The position numbers and the translations under genes are program-made. Under the pieces are notes generated by a model. The model was not told where the DNA came from. It worked only from the letters and a program-made list of their open reading frames with translations, and did no database searches. 64,000 nucleotides of DNA from Palsa-504 sp963839095 (lineage in GTDB: Bacteria; Actinomycetota; Actinomycetes; Streptosporangiales; Streptosporangiaceae): the NCBI GenBank assembly GCA_963839095.1, contig CAWIUF010000053.1, positions 186,001-250,000 on the forward strand. The letters run 5' to 3'. Numbering within the stretch: position 1 is the stretch's first letter; every line of letters begins with the position of its first letter. Of this stretch, positions 56,004-64,000 are shown one piece after another.

Positions 56004-57070
56004 GTGGACACGCAATCAATCTGGAAGTCCAGCGCGCTGCTGGCTGACGGGCGCGAGATCATCTACTTCGATGAGGCGCCCGGGTCGGGCCGCGCGCAGG
56101 TGGCGGACACCCGGCCGCTGGGGCCGCGGACGCCCGGGCCCGGCCCTGCCGCACGGCCGGGCGGAGTGGGGCACCCGGTGGGATCCGCTGGCCGGGGAGT
56201 GGGTGGTCATCGCCGCCGCCCGCCAGGACCGGACCTTCCTGCCGCCGGCCGACCAGTGCCCGCTCGACCCGTCCCGGCCGGGGCACCCGACCGAGATACC
56301 GGCTTCCAGTTACGACGTGGTGGTGTTCGAGAACCGGTTCCCCTCGCTGGCCGAGCCGCTCGGCCGGTGCGAGGTGGTCTGCTTCACCTCTGATCACGAC
56401 TCGTCGTTCGCCGCCTTGCCAGCGCGGCGGGTGCGGACGGTGCTCGAGGCCTGGATCGACCGGACTCTCGCGCTGAGCGTGCTGCCGGGGACCAGGCAGG
56501 TGTACTGCTTCGAGAACCGGGGCGAGGAGATCGGCGTCACCCTGCATCATCCGCACGGGCAGATCTACGCGTTCCCGTTTGTCGCGCCGAAGCTGGCCCA
56601 GATGGTGGCGCAGGCGGCTTTGTACGACGGCGGGAACCTGTTCGACGACCTGGTGGCTTCGGAGGTCTCCGACGGGGTGCGGGTCGTGACGCGGAACGAG
56701 CACTGGGTGGCGTTCGTCCCGCAGGCGGCGCGCTGGCCGTACGAGGTGCGGATCTTCCCCACGGTCCGGGTGCCCGACCTGCCCGCGCTGGGCCCGGACG
56801 CGCGGTCGGCCTTCGGGCCGCTGTACCTGGATGTGCTGCGCCGGTTCGACGCGCTGTTCGACCGGCCCGCGCCGTACATCGCCGCCTGGCATCAGGCCCC
56901 GGTGGGAGATTCGCGAGGCGCGGGACCGGTTCGCCGCGCACCTTCAGGTACTGTCGGTCCGGCGCGCGGCCGGCAAGCTGAAGTACCTGGCCGGCACCGA
57001 GTCCGGCATGGGCGTGTGGATCAACGACATCGTCCCTGAGCAGGCCGCGCAACAGCTTCGGGAGGCCTGA
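56004..57070 (+). CDS. galT: Galactose-1-phosphate uridylyltransferase (two frameshifts)
   Basis: Second enzyme of the Leloir pathway. Seen: DGREIIYFDEAPG, after a break near 56140 WDPLAGEWVVIAAARQDRTF, VVFENRFPSL, and the catalytic HPHGQIYAFPFV; after a break near 56908 the C-terminus AAGKLKYLAGTESGMGVWIN. About 355 residues corrected. The start GTG 56004 has no ribosome site and follows GATAACGT by 10 bases, so it may be leaderless. It begins the galT-galE-galK operon (4 bp to galE). Confidence 0.9.
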
Positions 57071-57074
57071 TCTG

Positions 57075-58074
57075 ATGAGGGTGCTTGTCACCGGCGGGGC
57101 CGGCTACATCGGCAGCGTCGTCGGCGCGCAGCTGGTAGCGGCCGGGCACGATGTCGTGGTGCTCGACGACCTGTCCACCGGGCACGCCGACGCCGTGCCG
57201 CCCGGCGCCACGTTCGTCAAGGGCACGCTGCGCGACTGCGCGGCCGAGGTGCTCTCCGACGGCATCGAGGCGGTACTTCACTTCGCGGCCAAGTCGCTGG
57301 TCGGCGAGTCGGTCGCCAATCCGGCCAAGTACTGGTCGAACAACCTGGGCGGTACGGTCACGCTGCTCGAGGCGATGCGCGAGCTGCGGGTCCGGACTCT
57401 GGTGTTCTCGTCTACCGCCGCCGTTTACGGCGAGCCCGAGGGCCCGACCGTGCAGGAGACCGACCCGACCCGGCCGACCAGCCCGTACGGGGCGTCGAAG
57501 CTGGCGGTGGACACGACGCTGACGGAGTTCAGCCGGCTGTACGGGTTCGGCGCGATCAGCCTGCGGTACTTCAACGTGGCCGGCGCGCATTCGGTGCCGG
57601 GCCGCGGGCTCGGGCTCCGGCGGCTCGGGCGAGCGCTGGCTGGGCGAGCGGCACCACCCGGAGACCCACCTGATCCCGAACGTGCTGGCCGCCGCGTCGC
57701 AGGGACGGTCCGTGCAGGTCTTCGGCGACGACTACCCCACCCCGGACGGGACCTGCGTCCGCGACTACATCCACGTCACCGACCTGGCCGACGCGCACCT
57801 GCGCGCGCTCGCGGCCTGCCGGCCCGGCGAGCACCGGATCTACAACCTGGGCAACGGGGCCGGCTTCTCGGTCCGTGACGTGATCGAGGTCTGCCGTTCG
57901 GTCACCGGTGCGGACATCGGGGTCGACACCGGCCCGCGCCGGGCCGGCGACCCGGCCGTGCTGGTCGCCTCGTCCGCGAAGATCCAGTCCGAGCTGGGCT
58001 GGCGGGCCTCGAGGGACCTGCGGGCCATGGCCGCCGACGCCTGGTCCTTCACGCAGGCTCGTTCGTCCCGGTGA
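57075..58074 (+). CDS. galE: UDP-glucose 4-epimerase (one frameshift)
   Basis: Extended short-chain dehydrogenase interconverting UDP-glucose and UDP-galactose. NAD motif TGGAGYIGSVV, LHFAAKSLVGESV, the catalytic Ser in VFSSTAAVYGEPE and YGASK, and, after a break near 57600, ERWLGERHHPETHLIPNV, then GTCVRDYIHVTDLADAHLRA. About 332 residues corrected. ATG 57075, 4 bp after galT. Confidence 0.93.
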
Positions 58075-58093
58075 GGCGAGCGGGGGCAGCAGA

Positions 58094-59280
58094 GTGAACG
58101 CGGCGGTCTCGTTTTTCCGGTCGCAGTTCGCGAGCGAGCCGGACGGGGTGTGGATGGCTCCGGGGCGGGCCAACCTGATGGGCGAGCACACCGACTACAA
58201 CGACGGGTTCGTGCTCCCGTTCGCGCTCGGCCAGGGCGTGACGGCGGCCGCGTCGCTCGCTCCCGGGTCTTCGCCTGGGTCCTCGTCGGCCGGCGGCTGG
58301 TGCTGTGCTCGCGGCAGGAGCCGGGCACGGCGGTGTCGGTCGAGCTGGACGGGCTGGTGCCGGGTCGGGTGACCGGCTGGGCCGCGTATCCGGCGGGTGT
58401 CGCCTGGGCGCTGGAGGCGGCCGGCCACCGGGTTCCGGGCGCCTGCGTCGCGATCGACTCCGACCTGCCCGTGGGGGCCGGGCTGTCCTCGTCGGCCGCG
58501 CTGGAATGCGCCACCGCGCTGGCCCTGAGCACGCTGGCCGGGGCTGAGATCCCCCGCGCCAACCTGGTCACGATCGCCCGCCGGGCCGAGAACGAGTTCG
58601 TCGGGGTGCCGACCGGTGTCATGGATCAGTCCGCCTCGCTGCGCTGCCAGGCCGGGCACGCGCTGCTGCTCGACTGCCGCTCGCTCGAGATAGCCCAGGT
58701 GCCGTTTGACCCGGCGGTTGCGCGGGCGGGGCTGCTGCTCATCAACACCCGGGCCGATCACGTCCTGTCCGACGGAGCGTACGGCGAACGGCGGGCCGAG
58801 TGCGAAGAGGCCGCCCGGCGGCTGGGCGTCCCGTCCCTTCGCTCCGTAACGGACCCGGCCGACGTGGACCGGCTGGACGATCCCGTGCTCCGGCGGCGCG
58901 CCCGGCACGTCGTCGCCGATGACGCCCGCGTCCTCCAGGTGGTGGAGCTGCTGCGTTCTTCGGCTGGCCGGGGTCCGGCCGCCCTGGATGCCTACGGCGA
59001 GATCGGGCGGCTGCTGACCCAGGCGCACGCCTCGCTGCGCGACGACTTCGAGGTGTCCTGGCCGGAGGCCGACGCGGCCGTGGAGGCGGCGCTGGCCGCG
59101 GGAGCGGCGGGGGCGCGGATGATCGGCGGCGGGTTCGGCGGCTCGGTGCTCGCGCTGGTGCCCGCGGCGTCGCTGGACGCGGTGCGCGACGCTGTCACCT
59201 CGGTTTTCGCGGAGCACTCCTGGACTGCGCCGGAGTTCCTGTCGGCTATCCCGGCCGACGCCGCCCGCCGCCTGGCCTGA
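58094..59280 (+). CDS. galK: Galactokinase (one frameshift)
   Basis: GHMP-family kinase making galactose-1-phosphate. MAPGRANLMGEHTDYNDGFV is the galactokinase signature, PVGAGLSSSAALECATALAL the ATP motif and ARMIGGGFGGSVLALV the third GHMP motif. One frame change near 58262. GTG 58094 starts VNAAVSFFRSQF, 19 bp after galE. About 395 residues corrected. Confidence 0.93.
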
Positions 59281-59418
59281 GCGGTTGCCTTGCGCGCGCG
59301 GTATCACTGTGCGCTTACCGGACCGGTGCGTCCACGGGAGACGTGCCGGCCATCGCCCCGGTCGTTATGCCCGCGATATGGTGACCCCGAACGGAGCCGG
59401 TGAGCCGAGGAGGTACCC

Positions 59419-60612
59419 GTGTCGGTGCGCGAGGAAGCAGCGAAGCTGGCGGACGAGATTACCGAGCTGCGGCATGCGATCCACTCCGAGCCCGAGATCG
59501 GCCTGGCCCTGCCCAAGACGCAAGCCAAGGTGCTGGACGCGCTGGCCGGACTGCCGCTCGAGATCAGCACCGGACAGGCGCTCAGCTCGGTGACCGCGGT
59601 GCTGCGCGGCGGCCGTCCCGGCCCGGTGGTGCTGCTGCGCGGCGACATGGACGCGCTGCCCGTCACCGAGGAGACCGGGCTGCCGTTCGCCTCGGCCATC
59701 GACGGCACCATGCACGCCTGCGGGCACGACCTGCATACGGCCATGCTGGCGGGCGCGGCCAAGCTGCTGTCCGCCCGGCAGGCCGAGCTCCCCGGCACGG
59801 TGATCTTCATGTTCCAGCCGGGCGAGGAGGGCCACGCCGGCGCCCGATACATGATCAACGAGGGCGTGCTCGACGCGGCCGGCCAGCGCCCGGTCGCGGC
59901 CTACGGCCTGCACGTGTCCTCCAACAAGCTGCCCGGCGGGATGTTCTCCACCCGGCCGGGCCCGATGCTGGCCGCCGCCGACCAGATCACGGTCACCGTG
60001 CACGGCCGCGGCGGGCACGCCTCGCAGCCGCACCGGGCGGCCGACCCGATCCCGGTCGCGTGCGAGATGGTGATCGCCTTGCAGACGCTGGTGACCAGGA
60101 AGTTCGACGTGTTCGACCCGGTCGTCATCACGGTCGGCAGCTTCCACGCCGGCACCACCGACAACGTCATCCCCGACCACGCCACGTTCCTGGCCACCGC
60201 CCGTTCCTACAGCCCCGCCTCCCGGGCCGCGCTGGCCGAGCTGGTGCCCGGCCTGATCAACGACATCGCCAGCGCGCACGGGCTGACCGCGGACGCCGAG
60301 TACGCGACCGAGTACCCGGTGACCGTCAACGACGCGGCCGAGGCGGAGTTCGCGCTGCAGGTGGCAGCCGACGCGTTCGGCGAGGAGCGGAGCCTGCGGG
60401 CGCAGTTCCCGATCACCGGCGCGGAGGACTTCTCCTTTGTCCTGGAGGAAGTACCCGGCGCGTTCGTCTTCCTGGGTGCGTGCCCGCCGGACCGCGACCC
60501 GGAGAGCGCCCCCACCAACCACTCGGCCATCGCCGTCTTCGACGACGCGGTCCTGCCCGACGGCACCGCCCTCTACGCCGAACTGGCCCTGCGCCGCCTC
60601 GCCCAGGGCTGA
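59419..60612 (+). CDS. M20-family amidohydrolase (second copy)
   Basis: 397 residues: LLRGDMDALPVTEETG, HACGHDLHTAMLAGAAKLL, FQPGEEGHAGARYM and AEDFSFVLEEVPG hold the metal ligands; HGRGGHASQPHRAADPIPVA is the dimerisation signature. GTG 59419 follows GAGGAGG at good spacing. About 35% like the copy at 36090 by eye. Likely deacylates N-acyl amino acids; the substrate is open. Unlike the other copy it is not in an operon. Confidence 0.88.
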   Translation: MSVREEAAKLADEITELRHAIHSEPEIGLALPKTQAKVLDALAGLPLEISTGQALSSVTAVLRGGRPGPVVLLRGDMDALPVTEETGLPFASAIDGTMHACGHDLHTAMLAGAAKLLSARQAELPGTVIFMFQPGEEGHAGARYMINEGVLDAAGQRPVAAYGLHVSSNKLPGGMFSTRPGPMLAAADQITVTVHGRGGHASQPHRAADPIPVACEMVIALQTLVTRKFDVFDPVVITVGSFHAGTTDNVIPDHATFLATARSYSPASRAALAELVPGLINDIASAHGLTADAEYATEYPVTVNDAAEAEFALQVAADAFGEERSLRAQFPITGAEDFSFVLEEVPGAFVFLGACPPDRDPESAPTNHSAIAVFDDAVLPDGTALYAELALRRLAQG

Positions 60613-60677
60613 CGCGCCAGGCGCTGACCGGCGTCCCCGGGGACGGGAAGCGGGCGGGGTTCGGGCAGAATCGGAGG

Positions 60678-63626
60678 GTGAATGCTGGGGCGGGGGTTTC
60701 CGGGACGGGCGTTTCAGCCCGGGAGGCTGAAGTGCTGGCCGCGCTCGGGGAGCACCTGACCAACGCGGAGATCGCGGCGCGGCTGTTCATCTCGGTGCGG
60801 ACGGTGGAGAGCCACGTGTCCTCGCTGCTGCGCAAGCTCCAGCTGAGCGATCGGCGGGCGCTGGCGGTCGCGGCGGCGAACCTGCGCCCGGCGGCGCCGC
60901 GCGGGCCGGGGGCGGCGCCGGGGCTGGCCGGGGCGCTGAGTCCGGAGGGCAGGCCCGGAGGCACCGGAGCCGGGGCGCGGAGGCGGTTGCGCCGGGTCCG
61001 GGGGGCGGGCGGAGGTGGCGTTGCTGCCGGCGCCGCTGACTTCGTTTGTGGGGCGGGCGGCCGAGCGGGCGGCGCTGGCGGCGGCGCTCGGGGAGCACCG
61101 GCTGGTGACGGCGGTGGGGCCGGGCGGGGTGGGCAAGACGCGGCTGGCGCTCAGCGTGGTGGGCGACGTGGCCGGGCGGTACGCCGACGGGGCCTGGTAC
61201 GTGGACCTCGTGCCGGTCACCGACCCGGCCATGGTGGCCCCGGCGATCGCGGCCGCGCTCGGGCTCGGGGAACGCCAGGGGCGCTCCAGCGAGGACATCG
61301 TGCTCGGCTGGCTGGCGCCCCGGCAGGCGCTGCTGGTCCTGGACAACTGCGAGCACCTGCTCGACGGGATGGCGGCCCTGGTCGAGCGGCTGCTGGCCGG
61401 CTGCCCGCGGCTGTCGGTGCTGCTCACCAGCCGGGCCCGGCTGCTGGTGCCGTTCGAGTGGGTGTTCGGTGTACCGGGGCTCGTCCGTCGAGAGCGACGG
61501 CGGGCCCGGGCGACGCGGTGGAGCTGTTCGCCGCGCGGGCCGCCGCGGCCGGGAGCCCGCTGGCGCCGGGCGACATGGAGCGGGTGGCCGCCATCTGCCG
61601 CGGGCTCGACGGCATGGCGCTGGCCATCGAGCTGACCGCCGCGCGCTTCCCGTCGCTCGGCCTGGACGGGATCGAGGCCGGGCTGGCCGACCGGATGAAC
61701 CTGCTGGCCGGCGGGCGTCGCGCGGACGACCGGCACCGCTCGCTGCGGTCCGCGCTCGACTGGAGCTACGCCCTGCTCGCACCCGAGAGACCAGGCGGTG
61801 CTGCGCCGGATCTCGGTGTTCGCGGCCCCGTTCACCGCGGCCGCGGCGGAGGCCGTCGGCGCCGGCTGGCCGCCGGCCGGAGACGGCGTCACCGGGGCGG
61901 CGCTGGCCCGGCTGGCCGACCAGAGCCTGCTGGTCGCCGTCGCGGACGCGTCGGGGACCCGGTACCGGGCGCTGGAGACCATCCGCCAGTACGGCGCCGG
62001 GCCGGCTGGCGGCCGAGGGTGAGGCGGTCGAGGCGGCGGGCCGTCACCTGGGCTGGTGCCTGGACGCCGCCGCCGCGCTCGGGCTGCCGTCGCCGGGACG
62101 ACCGGGCCTGGCGGTCGGCGTTCGACCAGCTGGCCGACGAGCTGCGCGCCGCGCTGCGCTGGGCGGCCGGCCACGCCCGGCCGGAGCCGCGGGCAACCGA
62201 GCTGGCGATCACGCTGGCCGAGCTGGCCTTCGCCCGCGGGCTGCCCGGCGAGTCGCAGCGGCGGTACGAGCAGGCCGCGGAGCTCGCGCCGGACGCCGGG
62301 CAGGCGGCCGTCGCGCTGCGCTGGGCGGCGGGCGCGGCCAAGGCCCGGCATTTCGGCGACGACGCGTTCCGGCTCCACCAGGCGGCGGCCGAGGCCGCCG
62401 TCCGCGCGGGCGACCAGGCCGGCGCGGCGACCGACCTGGCCGAGGCAGCCGAGATGATCGGCCGCGCGCGGGGACTGATGGCCACCGCCCCGGCCGACGG
62501 CCTGGACCGAGGCGCTGCTGGCCCGGGGGTGGGCGCTGGCGCGGGCGGACCGGAACGTGGCCGAGCGGAGAGCCCGGCTGCTGGCCTCGGAGGCGTACAA
62601 CCGCGACGACATCGATCCGGTCGGCGCCGAGCTCACCGACCGGGCCATCGCGCTGGCCCGCCGGACCGGGGACCCGCTCGTCGAGAGCGCGGCGCTGGAC
62701 CAGCTCACCGCCATGCAGCTGGCCCGGGGCGAGCTGCGGGCGGCGCTGGCCAGCGCGCTGCGGCGGACCGTGATCCTGGGCCCGCTGCCGATGACGGCCC
62801 GGTCCGGGTTCGAGCACGCCGACGCGCTCTACATGGCCACCGAGTGCGCGACCGCGGCCGGTGACCTGGGGACCGCTCGCGAACTGGCCGAACGAATCCG
62901 AGAGCTGCCGTTCCATCGCGAGGAGGGGCACCTGGCCACGGCCCGGCTGATCGTCGTCGCCGCCCTGGCCGGGGACTGGGACGAGGCCCTCGTCCTGGCC
63001 GGGCAGTTCCGGGAGGGCTGGGAGCAGGCCGGGCGGCCGCGAGCGGGGAACCTCACCCGGGCCGCCTACGCCGCGGCGACGGTCCACGGCCTGCGCGGGG
63101 AAGACGGCGCCCGGGCCGAGCTGGCTGGATATCGTGGACGCCCTGGCCACGCCGGCCCGGCCGCTGCCGGACATGGCCTTCGGCCAGTTCTTCGACGCCC
63201 TCCTGCTGCTGCACCGGGGCGAGAACGACGCGGCGCTGGCGCTGCTCAGCACGCCGCCGGAGCACTTCGAGACCTGGGTCAGCGGGATGTGGCGGCCGTG
63301 GTACGCGGCGCTGTGGGCCGAGGCGGCCGTGCTCAGCGGGCACCCGGACGCCGCCGCCCGGATCCACCGGGCGCGGCTGGCCACGCGGGACAACCCCATC
63401 GCGGCGGCCATCGTGGCCCGCGCGGAGGCGCTCATCGGGTGGAGCGCGGACGGGCTGGCCGGGGATCGCGGCGGGACTGGCCCCGGCGGCCGCCGCGCTG
63501 GAGGCCGCCGGGTGCCGGTATCAGTGGGCCCGGACGCTCGTCGCCATCGGCGGTACCGAACGGGCCACGGGCGAAGCCGCGCTGGCCGCGATGGGCGCGA
63601 CCGTCATGGCCTGGCCTCCAGGATGA
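60678..63626 (+). CDS. Multi-domain regulator: N-terminal LuxR HTH, NB-ARC ATPase, TPR-like repeats (about eight frameshifts)
   Basis: An N-terminal LuxR-type HTH (SAREAEVLAALGEHLTNAEI, ISVRTVESHVSSLLRKL) is followed by an NTPase with P-loop AVGPGGVGKTRLALSVVG and Walker B QALLVLDNCEHLLDG, an LAIELTAARFP segment, winged-helix-like LRRISVFAAPFTAAAAEAV, then a helical TPR-like region to GATVMAWPPG. Breaks: about 60950, 61480, 61790, 62003, 62097, 62505, 63125, 63465. HTH first and ATPase after is the reverse of typical LAL regulators. GTG 60678 is a guess. It overlaps the convergent methyltransferase gene. Confidence 0.75.
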
Positions 63627-64000
63627 GGTTGAACGGGGTCTGGGTGGCGCGGCGCACCCGGCTGAAGCCGGCCGCGCGCAGCACCTCGCCCAGCCGGCGC
63701 TCGCCCGCCTGCGCGCCGAGGCCCAGGCCCACTTCCTGGTCCAGTGACCCCGGGGTGCAGATCACGGTGGACAGGCCGTAGAAGGTCCGGCCGACCGGGT
63801 TCAGGTTGTCCGTGAGGCTGTCGCCGGCCATCGGCTCGACCAGCAGCAGGGTGCCGTCCGGGGCCAGCGCCTGGTGGATGTGGCGGGCCGCCCCGACCGG
63901 GTCGCCCATGTCGTGCAGGCAGTCGAACATGGTCACCAGGTCGTAACCGGTACCGGGCAGTTCCTTGGCCGGCGCCACCTCGAACTTGGTCCGCTGGGCG
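63604..64000 (-). CDS. Class I SAM-dependent methyltransferase (C-terminal part)
   Basis: The right edge cuts it; about 132 C-terminal residues remain. YDLVTMFDCLHDMGDPVGAA and LAPDGTLLLVEPMAGDSLTD are motifs IV-V of Rossmann-fold methyltransferases, ending with the usual C-terminal beta strands (RATQTPFNLILEARP). The fold is clear; the substrate is not. The SAM-binding motif I lies outside the window. Confidence 0.82.
   Translation of the reverse strand, partial: AQRTKFEVAPAKELPGTGYDLVTMFDCLHDMGDPVGAARHIHQALAPDGTLLLVEPMAGDSLTDNLNPVGRTFYGLSTVICTPGSLDQEVGLGLGAQAGERRLGEVLRAAGFSRVRRATQTPFNLILEARP

Noticed and set aside
59400..62864. A 1154-codon open frame on the plus strand
   Set aside because: It joins an out-of-frame shadow of the amidohydrolase gene to pieces of the LuxR regulator; composition is Arg/Gly/Pro-rich and the real proteins are in other frames for most of its length.

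Overview
The window is chromosomal DNA of a high-GC Actinomycetota. Codons are strongly G/C-ending. The marker set is typical of the phylum: GuaB3 beside GuaB, a SigD/ShbA-like ECF sigma factor between guaB and groEL, a His-tailed GroEL beside groES under a CIRCE element, a DUF5313 protein, a mycosin-like protease, and an AdnA-like helicase next to an alkyltransferase-like protein. A Streptomycetales or Streptosporangiales type is likely; the genus cannot be fixed by eye. No tRNA, rRNA, CRISPR array, insertion sequence or prophage was seen.

Layout. 1-2984: AdnA-like helicase (runs off the left edge), a repeat-rich spacer, an ATL protein. 2981-5145: mycosin-like protease and a membrane protein. 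5197-8161: CE7 esterase and a membrane protein with a collagen-like linker. 8168-14401: a tight six-gene minus-strand operon: PrsW-like protease, Ig-like membrane protein, TM/zinc-ribbon protein, TerY-like VWA protein, PP2C-like phosphatase, and an atypical kinase with two C-terminal membrane helices. This looks like a membrane-tethered TerY-P-type phospho-signalling module and is the best candidate here for a little-described system. 14596-18134: FAH hydrolase, DUF2630, AlkZ-like protein, XRE/MmyB regulator, NTF2-like protein. 18189-27858: branched-chain amino acid genes (cimA, ilvE, leuB, ilvC, ilvN, ilvB). Three transcription units start with the same 17-bp box, GTCTCA-N3-TCCGAGAC, followed by a short leader peptide; two have clear attenuators. 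27823-43709: GGDEF/EAL protein, acyl-CoA carboxylase alpha chain, NAD(P)H-quinone reductase, cyclotransferase-like protein, PH-domain protein, M20 amidohydrolase, YbdK-like ligase, a relic of a B12-dependent mutase N-terminus, DD-carboxypeptidase, trpS, guaB3, guaB. 43717-47110: ECF sigma factor, groEL, groES, CIRCE. 47282-64000: coiled-coil protein, kynU-kynA, diguanylate cyclase, guaA, CNNM transporter, galT-galE-galK, M20 amidohydrolase, a multi-domain LuxR regulator, and a methyltransferase cut by the right edge.

Data quality. About fifteen genes that should be intact (ilvB, cimA, kynA, galT, galE, galK, adnA and others) are split by single frame changes while the protein continues in another frame. 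Some changes lie at homopolymers or short repeats. The simplest reading is residual indel error in the assembly, so I annotate these as one gene each and give the approximate break points.

How the genes fit together. The BCAA genes make isoleucine by the citramalate route plus valine and leucine, apparently under one shared regulator plus translation-coupled attenuation. guaB, guaB3 and guaA cover guanine nucleotides. kynU-kynA suggest tryptophan breakdown. galTEK is the Leloir pathway. Two c-di-GMP proteins, the PrsW/VWA/PP2C/kinase operon and the mycosin point to envelope sensing.
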